Source: UBA7803 sp963822255 (lineage in GTDB: Bacteria > Pseudomonadota > Gammaproteobacteria > Pseudomonadales > Azotimanducaceae). Taken from it: DNA of 64,000 bases. The DNA is taken from the NCBI GenBank assembly GCA_963822255.1, contig CAWGGV010000001.1:248001-312000 (forward strand), in the 5' to 3' direction. Shown here piece by piece: positions 26,598 to 35,969 of the stretch (positions within the stretch are counted from its first letter, which is position 1; every line of letters begins with the position of its first letter). The notes below the pieces were generated by a model. It saw nothing but the letters and a program-made list of their open reading frames with translations, was not told the DNA's origin and searched no databases. The translations under genes and the position numbers were made by a program.

Positions 26598-27137
26598 TCA
26601 GACCGACCGCGACAGGTCCGCCACCGGGCTCACTGCTCCCCGGCCGGTCGCCAGCGGCAATCGCTCGAGCTGGCCCGCGATGTAGTCGATGAACGCCGCC
26701 GAGTAGCGGCTCTGGCGCTGCGCCCAATAGTTGCGCAACCCCGGCCGGGTCAGCAGCTCGTCGGGAAAGCGGTGCGCGCTTTCGAACAGGGTGCCCTCGA
26801 CCAGCCCGGCCTGGTACTGCAGGAACAACACCTCGTACATGCGAAAGAACTTGTGGGCGAGGTTGTTGAACAGGATCCGCTCACCCGGGTCGAGAATCCC
26901 GTCGCCGTTGAGGCCGCTGACCCAGATGTGTCCGAGCTCGCGGTTCTCGAGCAGGAGGTCTTCGAATCCGCCGAAGGTGTCGGAGAAGTTCTGAAACGTG
27001 TTGGCGCGGATCGCCCGGGTGTTGAAGTCGATGTGATGGGTGTTCTGCCGGATCTGCACCGCCAGGTAGGCGAGAGATGCGACGACCCCGAGCGCCCCTA
27101 CGAGCTCGCCGATGGCCCCCACCGCGTTCCAGTTCAA
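26598..27137 (-). CDS. Uncharacterised membrane-anchored protein (179 aa)
   Basis: One N-terminal membrane helix, IGELVGALGVVASLAYLAVQ, followed by IRQNTHHIDFNTRA and a soluble helical body (HKFFRMYEVLFLQYQAGLVE). This layout is common among uncharacterised proteobacterial proteins that start MNW..G.IGE..GA. No catalytic motif. It is located between the GMC pair and an APC permease on the same strand, but separated by 54 and about 118 bp. Function unknown. Confidence 0.75.
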   Translation of the reverse strand: MNWNAVGAIGELVGALGVVASLAYLAVQIRQNTHHIDFNTRAIRANTFQNFSDTFGGFEDLLLENRELGHIWVSGLNGDGILDPGERILFNNLAHKFFRMYEVLFLQYQAGLVEGTLFESAHRFPDELLTRPGLRNYWAQRQSRYSAAFIDYIAGQLERLPLATGRGAVSPVADLSRSV

Positions 27138-27255
27138 GAGAGTGCCCCGCTGCCAGGAGGCGCCGATTAGACACCAGCCGCTCGATCAGCCGCAACCGCG
27201 CCTGGCTACGACCGTCACATCGTCAAGCATGAGCTAGGTTCGCGGCCGGGGATCA

Positions 27256-28695
27256 TCACTCCAGCGGCGCGTGGGCGCGCTCTTCGGGCTCCGGTGGGTT
27301 CAGCCGGCTGTGGCGGTAGGAGTAGGCGAAGTACACCACGAGGCCCGCTGCCAGCCAGACCGAGAAGCGAGTCCAGGTAGCCGACTGCAGATTGGCCATC
27401 AGGTAGACGCAGAACACGATGCCGAGAATCGGCACGAAGGGGCTCGCCGGCGTACGGAACGGCCGCTCGAGATCGGGCCTGGTGTAGCGCAGCACGGCGA
27501 CACCGGCACACACCACGACGAAAGCGCCGAGGGTACCGATATTGGTCATCTCGACGATCTCGTTGAGGGGCGCAAGGGCGGCGATGCTCGCCATGACCGC
27601 ACCGGCCACGAGGATGACGCGGATCGGCGAGCCGGTGCGCGCGTTCACGTGAGAGAAGAACGGCGGCAGCAAGCCGTCCCGGGAAATGGCGAAGAGTATG
27701 CGGGTCAGACCGAAGTACAGCACCAGCATGACGGTGGTCAGCCCGGCAATGGCCCCCACGGCGATCATGCCCGAAGCCCACTTCGCGCCCACCTGCAGCA
27801 GTGCGTCCGACACCGGCGACGGCACGTTCAGCGAGCGGTACGGCACGATGCCCGTCAGCAGCGCCGACACCACCATATAAAGAACCGTACAGATCACCAG
27901 CGAGCCGATGATGCCGATGGGCAGGTCCCGCTGCGGGTTGCGCGCCTCTTCGGCCGCCGTCGACACCGCGTCGAAGCCGATGTAGGCGAAGAAAATGCTG
28001 GCGGCGCCGGTCATGATGCCCTTCCAGCCGTAGGAGACCGCGCCGAGCGGATTGACGCCTTCCGGCGGAACGAACGGCGACCAGTTGGCCGTATTGACGT
28101 GGAACGCGGCGACAGCGATGAACAGCAGAATCGCTGCGACCTTGACCAGCACCATCACCGCGTTGAACTGGGCCGAAACCTTGGCACCGGTGGCGAGCAG
28201 AACGCCGAGCACGACGATGATCAGCAGCGCCGGCAGATTCAGCAGACCGCCTTCCACCGGCGTCTTCGTCACCGCCTCCGGCAGCGCCATGCCCATGGCG
28301 GTGAGCGCATTGTCCACGTAACCGGACCAGCCGACCGACACTGCGGCGATGGCGACCGAGTACTCGAGGATCAGCATCCAGCCGATCACCCAGGCGACGA
28401 ACTCGCCGAGGCCGTGATAGCTGTAGCTGTAGGCGCTGCCGGCGCCGCCGATGGCGGACGCGAGCTCCGCGTAGGACAGGGCAGCGAAGGCCACCGCCAT
28501 CCCCGACACCACGAACGACAGCACCACCGCCGGCCCCGCGTAGTTCGCCGCGGCGAGCCCGGTGAGCACGAAGATGCCTGCGCCGATGATGGCGCCGACA
28601 CCGAGCAGCACCAGGTCCACCGGCCCGAGCACCTTCCTCAGGCCCGAATCGGCGCCGGTGATTTCTTCGATCGGCTTGGTGCGCAATAGATTCAT
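27256..28695 (-). CDS. APC-family amino acid permease
   Basis: 479 residues with 12 or more hydrophobic helices. N-terminal GAIIGAGIFVLTGLAA is the classic helix-1 motif of cationic amino acid transporters (CAT/YfnA type); EEARNPQRDLPIGIIGS is another conserved stretch. Starts at MNLLRTKPIEEI (28695); a start 9 codons upstream is possible. Inner-membrane uptake of an amino acid or polyamine, probably proton-coupled. Substrate not determinable. Confidence 0.92.
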   Translation of the reverse strand: MNLLRTKPIEEITGADSGLRKVLGPVDLVLLGVGAIIGAGIFVLTGLAAANYAGPAVVLSFVVSGMAVAFAALSYAELASAIGGAGSAYSYSYHGLGEFVAWVIGWMLILEYSVAIAAVSVGWSGYVDNALTAMGMALPEAVTKTPVEGGLLNLPALLIIVVLGVLLATGAKVSAQFNAVMVLVKVAAILLFIAVAAFHVNTANWSPFVPPEGVNPLGAVSYGWKGIMTGAASIFFAYIGFDAVSTAAEEARNPQRDLPIGIIGSLVICTVLYMVVSALLTGIVPYRSLNVPSPVSDALLQVGAKWASGMIAVGAIAGLTTVMLVLYFGLTRILFAISRDGLLPPFFSHVNARTGSPIRVILVAGAVMASIAALAPLNEIVEMTNIGTLGAFVVVCAGVAVLRYTRPDLERPFRTPASPFVPILGIVFCVYLMANLQSATWTRFSVWLAAGLVVYFAYSYRHSRLNPPEPEERAHAPLE

Positions 28696-28762
28696 GGTGT
28701 CCGTTCCGAGTGGTTGATCCAACCATAGCGCACAATGGCGGCGCCAGGGCCCAAGGGCAACG

Positions 28763-30550
28763 TCACGAGGACCAGAGCGGCATCGCCTGGGTTGCGGTGC
28801 CGGCCACCATGTACCAGGTGACGAACAGGGCGTTGACGAAGGCGCCGGTGTAAACGTTGTTGGTGCGGGCGAAGCAATACGTGGACACCAGCCCCACCAG
28901 AAACAACAGCGGCAGGAACTGGATGGCGACGATGGTCAGCAGCGGCTGGGAGGCCAGCGCCAGAGTTCCGCCCGCAAGCAGCGGCAGGTACTGAACCGCG
29001 AGCAGCAGCACGAACCCGCCGCAGAGGCCGAGGCCGGCCATCCACATGCGGGTGCGCAGCGGCCACGGGCCCCGCAGCTGGGTGTGGAGCGTCGCCGCCA
29101 GCGCCAGGAAGTACGCCGCGAACAGCGGCAGATAGACGACGAACATCAGCGCCTGGTCGGCGGACAAGGGGCGGAGCGCCACCACCCAGAAGCGGAAGTC
29201 GACGTGAAGAAAGAATCCCGCCGCGACGACGATCGCGTAAAGCGCGGCGCAGCACCCCACGGCGAGCGCCGCCGCGCTGCGCGCCACCTGCCGCGGCGGC
29301 GGGATGCCCAGCGCCGTCAGGGTGAACCCGGAGCGGCGCAGCCACAGCCCGAACCAGGCGAGGGAAATGCCCGCGGTTCCCCACGCCCAGACCAGCACGC
29401 CGTTGGTGATCTGCTGAGGCAGCAGCGCATTCGGCGGCAGGATCAGGTTGCCCAGGATCTGCAGGGGAAAGAACGTCAGCACCGGCAGCAGGGCCATGGT
29501 CGTTGCGTTCCGCGCGAGCCTGCCGCGGCTGTGGTCGAGGGGCGCGACGGGGGCCGTCACCGCCGCCGGGAAGCGCCCGCTGCGCAGCAGGGCGTCCAGC
29601 AGCGGGAAGATCAGCATCGCCAGGCCGATCAGCGCGAGCAAGGTGCCAAGCTCTTTCCAGTACCACACCTGATGGGTGATCGGCATGCCGCCGTCGTGAT
29701 GGAGCGTCGTCTGGAACCAATCCACGGCCTCACCGATGGCCAGCGTCGACAGGTGGTCGCCCGGATGGGTGACCGGCGGCATCGCAAGCTTACGCGCGGT
29801 GCCGGCGGCCGGATCGCCGTAGACACGGCCCACCTCGACCGGCTCGCCGGTGCCGAACAGCGCCTCGAGCTTCTCGCTCTTCACCACGTCTGCGGGCACC
29901 GCCTCGCCCCACATGAGATCCGAGAACTCATCGAACCGGCTGTACACCACCGCCAGGTTGCGCGGCGCCTCCGGCGTCCCGGCCGGCGCACCGAACGTGC
30001 CGGTGGAGGAGCCTTCCAGCACCATGGCGGCATAACCGTCCGGCTGCGACGCCGCCGCCATCTGCACGGCCCAGCCGCCCATGGAATGTCCTTCCAGGCC
30101 GATGCGCGACCGGTCGACGAACGGCAGGCTCTGCAGATAGGCGAGCGCATCCGGACCGCCGAATCCCGCCGAGAAGGCTGGCGGGTCGGAGAAGCCGTGG
30201 CCGGTCTGGTCCGCCGCGAGCACCACGAAGCCGCGGCGCGACAACTCGATGGCGAACCCGGACTGGGTCTCGCGGGTATTGATGTAGCCGTGCATGGCCA
30301 GCACGGCGGGGGCCGGTGCGCTCGCAGACGCCGTCGCCGGCACGTACAGCAGGCCGCTCAGGTTCTGCCCTGCCGCGCCGACGAACCGGACGTCGTGCAC
30401 GGCGACCGCGCCGCCGCCCGTTTGAACGTACGCGGCCAGCAGCAGACCGGCAAGAATCAGCCCGCCGGCCAGCACCGCGGGGCGAATGCCGCTCACCGAG
30501 CGACGTCGGACATCGAGCCCTCTGCTGATGGCGGTGTCGTTTTCGGCCAT
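28763..30550 (-). CDS. Membrane-bound alpha/beta hydrolase with C-terminal multi-helix domain
   Basis: 595 residues. An N-terminal helix (about 23-42) anchors a hydrolase domain with LAMHGYINTRETQ (oxyanion region), GLEGHSMGGWA as nucleophile elbow and PVTHPGDH near the end as the likely histidine. From about residue 320 there are eight or so hydrophobic helices, beginning LGTLLALIGLAMLIFPLLDA. The start is ATG 30550 with GGGGAGGG upstream; the frame stays open further but is antisense to the MDR gene. Divergent from that gene, with 45 bp between starts. Substrate unknown. Confidence 0.85.
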   Translation of the reverse strand: MAENDTAISRGLDVRRRSVSGIRPAVLAGGLILAGLLLAAYVQTGGGAVAVHDVRFVGAAGQNLSGLLYVPATASASAPAPAVLAMHGYINTRETQSGFAIELSRRGFVVLAADQTGHGFSDPPAFSAGFGGPDALAYLQSLPFVDRSRIGLEGHSMGGWAVQMAAASQPDGYAAMVLEGSSTGTFGAPAGTPEAPRNLAVVYSRFDEFSDLMWGEAVPADVVKSEKLEALFGTGEPVEVGRVYGDPAAGTARKLAMPPVTHPGDHLSTLAIGEAVDWFQTTLHHDGGMPITHQVWYWKELGTLLALIGLAMLIFPLLDALLRSGRFPAAVTAPVAPLDHSRGRLARNATTMALLPVLTFFPLQILGNLILPPNALLPQQITNGVLVWAWGTAGISLAWFGLWLRRSGFTLTALGIPPPRQVARSAAALAVGCCAALYAIVVAAGFFLHVDFRFWVVALRPLSADQALMFVVYLPLFAAYFLALAATLHTQLRGPWPLRTRMWMAGLGLCGGFVLLLAVQYLPLLAGGTLALASQPLLTIVAIQFLPLLFLVGLVSTYCFARTNNVYTGAFVNALFVTWYMVAGTATQAMPLWSS

Positions 30551-30595
30551 AGTCCCTCCCCGACGATCATCGTAACCGCTTAAGGGAGACAATGT

Positions 30596-31594
30596 ATGCC
30601 CGTCGTCAGCCGTGAAGTCCATCTGGTGGAACGCCCCGAAGGCATGCCCACGCCGCGCCACTTCCGCATCGTCGAGAGCGAGGTACCGGAGCCCGGGCCA
30701 GGGCAGGTGAGGGTGCAGAACCTCTACATGTCCGTGGATCCGGCCATGCGGCCCGCCATGAGCAACGGCCAGACGCCCCTGAACCAGGCCATGGGCGGCG
30801 GCGCCATCGGCCGGGTCACGGACTCGGCCGTCGACGGCTTGCAGGCAGGCGACCTGGTGCAGCACCGGTTCGGCTTCCGCGAGCGCTTCGTCGCCGACAG
30901 CAACGCTCTGAGCCGCCTGGCGCCTCATCCGGACGTGCCGCTCACCGCCCACATGCACGTGCTCGGCGGCACCGGCTTCGTCGCCTATGGCGGCCTGCTG
31001 CACATCGGCCAGCTGAAGGAAGGCGAGACCGTGTTCGTTTCCACGGCCGCCGGCGCGGTGGGCTCGGTGGCGGTGCAGGTGGCGAAGATCAAGGGCTGCC
31101 GGGTGATCGGCAGCGCCGGCTCGGACGAGAAGTGCCGGTGGCTGAGCGACGAGCTCGGCTGCGACGTGGCCATCAACTACAAGACCCGGCCGATCCGGCA
31201 GGCCCTGAAGGACGCCGCGCCGGACGGACTCGACGTGTATTTCGACAACGTGGGCGGCGAGCACCTGAACGCGGCGCTGCCGCGCATGAACGTGCTCGGC
31301 CGCATCCCAGTGTGCGGCATGATCTCAGCGTACAACAACCGCGGCGCCGTGTCGGACCCGGTCACCACGCTGTCCAACATCATCTACCGGCGGGTCACCA
31401 TCCGCGGCTTCGTCGCCGCCGACTTCCCGCATCTGCGGCGCGATTTCCAGCGGGACATGAGCGCCTGGCTCGGCGACGGGCGGGTGCGCTACCGGGAGAC
31501 GGTCATGCAGGGCATCGACCAGGCGCCCGCGGCCATCATCGGCCTGCTGAACGGCGAGAACGTCGGCAAGATGCTGGTGCGGCTGGCGGATTGA
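30596..31594 (+). CDS. MDR-family NADP-dependent oxidoreductase (curcumin/prostaglandin reductase-like)
   Basis: 332 residues, standard for zinc-free medium-chain dehydrogenase/reductases. Seen: LYMSVDPAMRPAMS, HVLGGTGFVAYGGLL, the nucleotide-binding VSTAAGAVGSVAVQVAKIKG and the characteristic VYFDNVGGEHLNAALPRM. It reduces alpha,beta-unsaturated carbonyls using NADPH. GGGAG precedes the ATG. It is the last intact gene before the island boundary. Confidence 0.95.
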   Translation: MPVVSREVHLVERPEGMPTPRHFRIVESEVPEPGPGQVRVQNLYMSVDPAMRPAMSNGQTPLNQAMGGGAIGRVTDSAVDGLQAGDLVQHRFGFRERFVADSNALSRLAPHPDVPLTAHMHVLGGTGFVAYGGLLHIGQLKEGETVFVSTAAGAVGSVAVQVAKIKGCRVIGSAGSDEKCRWLSDELGCDVAINYKTRPIRQALKDAAPDGLDVYFDNVGGEHLNAALPRMNVLGRIPVCGMISAYNNRGAVSDPVTTLSNIIYRRVTIRGFVAADFPHLRRDFQRDMSAWLGDGRVRYRETVMQGIDQAPAAIIGLLNGENVGKMLVRLAD

Positions 31595-31623
31595 AGCCAC
31601 ACCGAGCAAACGCCCGGGCCGGT

Positions 31624-31753
31624 CGGCAAAGCTCGCTTCGGCCCCCGCTAGCTCTCCCAGCGATTCTCCGGAACGCGCTGCAGGTGGATGTGGCTGGCAA
31701 GGCGGATGGTCGGCCGGATCAGGAACTGGAAGCTGCCGAGCACGAACAGCCAC
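31624..31753. repeat. Direct repeat copy A (truncated yrhK 3' end), left edge of island
   Basis: Almost identical to 44835-44963 over about 130 bp; from GCTAGCTCTCCCAGCG (31647) to GAACAGCCAC (31753) the two are identical. On the minus strand it encodes the last 32 codons of the YrhK-type protein (ending VPENRWES), whose full gene lies at copy B. Similarity stops abruptly at 31753/31754, inside the gene. Confidence 0.9.
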
Positions 31754-31754
31754 T

Positions 31755-32273
31755 CGGCAAGACCGCCTGGCATCGCCGGCTCGGCAAGTTCGGGCGATCT
31801 GGATGGGCCTGGTGGGTCTCTCCACGGTCGTGTTCGGCGTACCCGCCGGGCGCGTCCCGCCTCCGCCGCTGTTCACGGCGGCCGGGTACCTCGCGCAGGA
31901 ATGCGTCGGTGTAGCGATCTTCGGCCTACTCGTGGGCGGCGCCATCGCCAATGTCCGGCGCACCGACTGGCATCGGCGCCTGATGCTCTGCGCGACCATG
32001 CTGGTAATCTTCCCGGGCCTTGGCCGGATCAATTTCCAGACGATCAATTCGATGGCCATTCCCTCGGCAATCGGCACTGCCCCGACGATGACGCTGGAAA
32101 TCCTGCTCCTGTTCACGCTCGCCAAGCTGTTCGACCGGGTCAATCGCGGGCACGTGCACCGCGCCTACTACTGGGGCCTGGCCGGGCTGGCCGCCTTTCC
32201 CCTTCGCACAGCGCTTCTCAGCACTTTCCCGCCCTTTTTCGCCCTGGCCAGCGGCATATGTCCGACCAACTGA
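31755..32273 (+). pseudogene. 5'-truncated multi-pass membrane protein, fragment 1
   Basis: Begins directly at the island edge in the middle of a gene: WHRRLGKFG is followed by a frame change to IWMGLVGLSTVVFGVPAGR. It then continues with hydrophobic helices and the family marker TDWHRRLMLCATMLVIFPGL. It belongs to the same unnamed family as the next two features, aligning with their HKRLMLCAT / HKRLILCAT segments. The first helices are missing. It ends at 32273, 16 bp inside the next gene. Confidence 0.7.
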
Positions 32274-32848
32274 GGTGGTGGGTCCACCTCCACGCGCTGA
32301 CAATGGCCGGCTGGCTCGGCTTCTTCGTGTTGCAGAACAGCCTGGTGGTCGGCGGCAACCTGGCGCTGCACCGGTTGCTGGGGATGTTCGGCGCGGCCTA
32401 TGCCGGATGGATCGTGGCGGTCGGCCTGAGCGTGGGATGGCTGGAAGTCGTCACGGCGCGCAACATGCCGTTCGACCCCCCGGAATCGATCGCCCTCAAC
32501 TGGATGAACATCCTCACCTTCGCCGGCCTGTTCGTCGCCGCCTTCCGCCTGCGCCGCCGCAGCGACTGGCACAAGCGGCTGATGCTGTGCGCGACGATCT
32601 GCCTCGCCGCCCCGGCCTATGGTCGGACGCTGATCATGTTCAACGCCCGCACCAACACCACCTTCACGCTCTACATCATGGCGATGATCACGATCGCCCT
32701 GGCGGGCGATTCGGAGATCCACAAGCGCATCCATGCAGCATGGCTCTGGGGTCTCGCCGCCGCCGCATTCATGGGGTTGATGATTGGCGCGCTTCCTTTG
32801 GTTGGTCCGTTCTCGGACTTTGCCATGAGCCTCGTCGCGGCGAGCTGA
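32258..32848 (+). CDS. Multi-pass membrane protein of unknown function
   Basis: 196 residues with five or six helices: WWVHLHALTMAGWLGFFVLQ, LALHRLLGMFGAAYAGWIVA, WMNILTFAGLFVAAFRLRRR, WHKRLMLCATICLAAPAYGR, TLYIMAMITIALAG and a last helix. Conserved histidines (VHLHA, LHR, WHKR) could bind a metal or haem. It may lack a first helix compared with the 32931-33581 relative, so it could be 5'-truncated. It belongs to a family I cannot name. Overlaps the tail of the preceding fragment. Confidence 0.6.
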   Translation: MSDQLRWWVHLHALTMAGWLGFFVLQNSLVVGGNLALHRLLGMFGAAYAGWIVAVGLSVGWLEVVTARNMPFDPPESIALNWMNILTFAGLFVAAFRLRRRSDWHKRLMLCATICLAAPAYGRTLIMFNARTNTTFTLYIMAMITIALAGDSEIHKRIHAAWLWGLAAAAFMGLMIGALPLVGPFSDFAMSLVAAS

Positions 32849-32930
32849 TCGCTTGCGGGAAGCGCCGCATGGCGATTGACTGGCCCTGCGCCTATGTCAT
32901 CGCCGGGTCAAATTCAGGGCGATGGGCAAG

Positions 32931-33581
32931 ATGGCTACCTTGGCGCAGCCGCAGTTGACGCAACAGCGCGAGCGCGTGTTCTTCTTCATCATGGCGCTGG
33001 CGATCGTCGCCACCGTCGTGCCGGCCTTCGCGCTGTTCCACCAGGCCGGCCTCTCCAGCTTTGCCTTGCCCTGGTGGGTCCATGTCCCCGCGCTGACCTT
33101 CATGGGCTGGATCGGCTTCTACCTGCTGCAGAACACGCTCGTGCTGCGCGGCGACATCGCGCTCCACCGAAAGCTCGGGCGGATCGGCGCGGTCTATGCC
33201 ACCTGGATGGTGCTGGTCGGGCTATTGCTCACCCCGACGACGCTTGCCGCGGGGCGTGTCCCGCGGTTCTCCACCCCGCCCCATTTCCTTGCGCTCGACT
33301 AGACCAACATGGCACAAGCGGCTGATACTGTGCGCCACCGTGTGCGTCATGGCGCCGGCCTGGGGCCGGTTCATCGCCCTTGCCGGGGTAACCATGACCG
33401 CGATGTCGCAGCCCTGCTGCCGTAAATTGCCGTGGGCATGGTGTTCGACTGGCGCACGCGCGGGCGCGTCCATCCGGCCTATGTCTGGGGCTTGGGCGCC
33501 ATGGTGGCGATGGCCGCGCTCATCGAACTAGTCGCCCGCATTCCCGCCTTCGTCGCGTTCGGCGCGCGCATTACGGGTTGA
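32931..33581 (+). pseudogene. Disrupted membrane protein of the same family, fragment 3
   Basis: Starts MATLAQPQLTQQRERVFFFI and is intact to FLALD at 33300, where TAG replaces the expected Trp codon. A stretch of about 20 codons is then missing before WHKRLILCATVCVMAPAWG in another frame. A second break near 33410-33425 precedes GMVFDWRTRGRVHPAYVWGL, which ends at 33581. The N-terminal half shows what the full family looks like (WWVHVPALTFMGWIGFYLLQ, ALHRKLGRIGAVYA). Confidence 0.75.
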
Positions 33582-33629
33582 TTGCCGGCCTTCGCGGAGC
33601 CATCTGGGCCGCGGAAGGTTGGTACAGTC

Positions 33630-34186
33630 ATGAGCGTCGAGACGATGAACCCCACCGGCGCGGACCGGCGCGCCGAGATCGACCAGCTGCGCAAGGAGCG
33701 CACCGCGGTCATCCTGGCGCATTGCTATCAGAAGCCCGAACTGCAGGACCTCGCCGATTTCGTCGGCGACAGCCTGGAGCTGAGCAAGAAGGCCGCCGAG
33801 ACCGATGCCGACGTCATCGCCTTCAGCGGGGTCAGTTCATGGCCAAGATCCTCAGCCTGGAGAAGATCGTCGTGCTACCCCATATGGACGCCGGGTGCAG
33901 CCTCGAGGATTCCTGCCCGCCGCATAAGTTCAAGGCCTTCCGGGTGGCCCACCCCGACCACATCGCGCTGACTTACATCAACCGCTCGACCGAGGTGAAG
34001 GCGCTCAGCGACGTGATCGTCACCAGCTCCAGTGCCGAGACGATCCTCAGCCAGATCCCGGAGGACCAGCCGATCATCTTCGGCCCCGACCGGCACCTCG
34101 GCGGCTATCTCAACCGCACGTTCGGACGCGACATGCTGCTGTGGCCGGGCGTTTGCATCGTCCACGAGGCGTTCAGCGAGAACGAG
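33630..34186 (+). pseudogene. nadA: Truncated quinolinate synthase
   Basis: NadA condenses iminoaspartate with dihydroxyacetone phosphate using a 4Fe-4S cluster. Here MNPTGADRRAEIDQLRKERT and AVILAHCYQKPELQDLADFV, then GDSLELSKKA, are readable. After FSGV the frame changes near 33835 with a small deletion, and it resumes at MAKILSLEKIVVLPHMDAGC, SLEDSCPP and NRTFGRDMLLWPGVCIVHEA. The match stops at about 34186 (AFSENE), so roughly the last third including one cluster cysteine is missing. The end coincides with the start of the IS91-related region. Confidence 0.88.
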
Positions 34187-34907
34187 CAGCCGCCCTGCGC
34201 CAGGCCAGAGAGCGCCACCGCGGACGCGTACCGAGATCTCCTGGGAAATCGCACGATATCGCAGGGAAACTGCGCCTGAGAAAGGGGTTGCCTGACGCAA
34301 CACTGCCGGGATGCCATCGCTGCCCGGACGAGACTCGACCGTTTCAAGCCACCGTTATCAGCGCCATCAGCCGGAGACCACATCGCTCTACCCGATCGTC
34401 GAGCAGCATCTGCCGGCGCTGCAAAACGAACTGCAGCATCACCAGACTTCACTGCCCCGCTTCGTGCTGAGCGAGTTCCAGGACTACCTGCGCTGCGGGC
34501 GACTCGAGTACGGCTTCGTCCGCGTGAAGTGCAATGGCTGCCGCCACGAACACCTCGTCGCATTTTCCTGAAAGCGCCGCGGTTTCTGCCCGTCGTGCGG
34601 CGCTCGGCGGATGATCGAGACTTCGGCTCACCTGGTCGACCATGTCTTTCCAGAAGTGCCTGTGCGCCAGTGGGTGTTGAGTTTCCCCTGGCCTCTGCGT
34701 TTGCTGTTCGCCAGCCGACCGGAGGCGCTCGGGCGCTGTCTTGCGGTCATCGTCCGCGCCATCCAGACTGATCTGGCGCACCGGGCAGGGCTCTCCGCCG
34801 GAAGCGGCGCCCGAACCGGAGTCGTCACCCTGATTCAGCGTTTTGGCGCGCGCTGAACCTCAATGCCTCCCGGCCAGGTCCACTTGCACATGCTGATTCT
34901 GGACGGG

Positions 34908-34950
34908 GGCAATTCGCGAAGCGAATTGCTACTGATCGAAGCAATCAGCC
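34908..34950. repeat. Double-hairpin mini-element, copy 1 (degenerate)
   Basis: A 43-bp insertion between the codons for LDG and VY of the transposase. The first hairpin is perfect (GCAATTCGC, loop GAA, GCGAATTGC). The second is eroded to CTGAT/ATCAG. Same site and nearly the same sequence as copy 2 at 44513-44559. Confidence 0.75.
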
Positions 34951-35478
34951 GTATATGCGCTGGAGCAGAACGGACCGCGATTCCATCGCGTCGGTGCACC
35001 CGACGCGCGGAGCCTCGAGCGTCTCCTCAATCGGCTCGTCCGGCGCATCGTGCGCAGACTCACCCGCGACGGGCTCCTGATCGAAGACCCTGAACAGCCC
35101 TGGCTCGACCTGGAGCCCTCAGACACGCTGGATCATCTGAACGCCGCCTCCATCCGCTACCGTATTGCCGTGGGACAGGGCGCCGGCGGCAGAGCCCTCA
35201 CCCTCAAGAACCCAGCCCTGGTCCGGACCGACTCGACACCCAAGCCGTTCACGGTCAATCGCGACGGTTTCTCTCTGAACTGCGCCGTCGCGTGTCAACC
35301 GCACCAGCGCGACCGGCTTGAACGGCTGTGTCGGTACATTACCCGCCCGGCACTGTGTCTCGACCGGCTATCCATCAACGGTGCTGGCCAGGTGGTCTAT
35401 CAACTCAAGAATCCATTCCGCGACGGCACCAGCCACGTCCTGTTCAGCCCCCAGGACTTCATGGCCCGGCTCGCCGCA

Positions 35479-35524
35479 GGGCGTTCGCTAGCGAACGCCT
35501 TAGCCGATTGCCCCGCAATCAGCC
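35479..35524. repeat. Double-hairpin mini-element, copy 3
   Basis: A 46-bp insertion between the codons for LAA and LVPRTRVNL of the transposase. First hairpin GGCGTTCGC, loop TA, GCGAACGCC; spacer TTA; second hairpin GCCGATTGC, loop CCC, GCAATCAGC (one mismatch). A different insertion site from copies 1 and 2, with compensating arm changes. Confidence 0.75.
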
Positions 35525-35931
35525 CTCGTGCCCCGCACACGGGTCAACCTCACCCGATACCATGGCGTCTTCGCGCCAAGCTCGCCCGTGCGCCGAGCGA
35601 TCGTGCCAACTCCATCAGGCGTGCGGCAGCGACGAAAATCCAAAGACTCAGCCCCTGCCCTGGCGACCCGCCAGCACCTCTCGACCACGTTCAGCAGCGC
35701 GCACCACCACGGCTGGCGCCAGGCCGGGCCGAGCCTCACCGCATTCTTCCCGATCTGATTGCCGAACGCTGAAAAGCCCCCGCAACACACCGCCTGCGCG
35801 ACCCATTCCCGGACTTCGCAATTCCGCCTGCCACGTGTCCGTCAGAACCCCGTATCCGAGTGCGCTATCCGCTCAACTCGTCAGTTCACCTCTAATAACA
35901 GATGGGACACCCTCCACGGCAATACAGACTA

Positions 35932-35967
35932 CCTCCGAAGCAATGCCACGTTGAAATTCCTATCCAC
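35932..35967. repeat. IS91-type element terminus, copy 1
   Basis: CTCCGAAGCAATGCCACG followed by TTGAAATTCCTATCCAC. It is matched with one difference at 44794-44828, where it also closes a transposase remnant. The sequence context changes completely right after TATCCAC in both places, so this is the probable end of the element. Confidence 0.65.
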
Positions 35968-35969
35968 AT

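Larger units (their letters stand above)
34311..35760 (+). pseudogene. Decayed IS91-family (Y2 / rolling-circle) transposase
   Basis: Pieces in order: YPIVEQHLPALQNELQ; RCGRLEYGFVRVKCNGCRHE; a TGA at 34569 where Cys is expected, then KRRGFCPSCGARRM; VRQWVLSFPWPLRLLFASRP; VHLHMLILDG; VRRLTRDGLLIEDPEQPW; RDRLERLCRYITRPAL; VVYQLKNPFRDGTSHVLFSP; and TRVNLTRYHGVFAPSSPVRR in another frame. The zinc-finger-like cysteines and the RCRYITRPAL-type segment identify the IS91/IS801 class. At least one nonsense codon, two frameshifts and two hairpin insertions (34908-34950, 35479-35524) make it inactive. Confidence 0.88.
34187..35967 (+). mobile_element. Degenerate IS91-family insertion sequence
   Basis: Extent inferred: nadA similarity ends at about 34186. 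The right end is set by a 35-bp sequence ending TTGAAATTCCTATCCAC at 35967, which recurs at the end of the second, deleted copy (44794-44828). Immediately after it a PepSY-TM gene resumes in frame. The left terminus is not defined. As expected for IS91-type elements, no terminal inverted repeats or target duplication are seen. Confidence 0.65.

Noticed and set aside
28763..31264. Extending the membrane hydrolase to 833 codons
   Set aside because: The extra N-terminus is antisense to the MDR reductase and lacks structure; a good ribosome-binding site precedes the ATG at 30550.
35481..35498. GCGTTCGCTAGCGAACGC as an isolated transcription terminator
   Set aside because: No T-run follows, it lies within a former reading frame, and it is only half of the double-hairpin unit found elsewhere.
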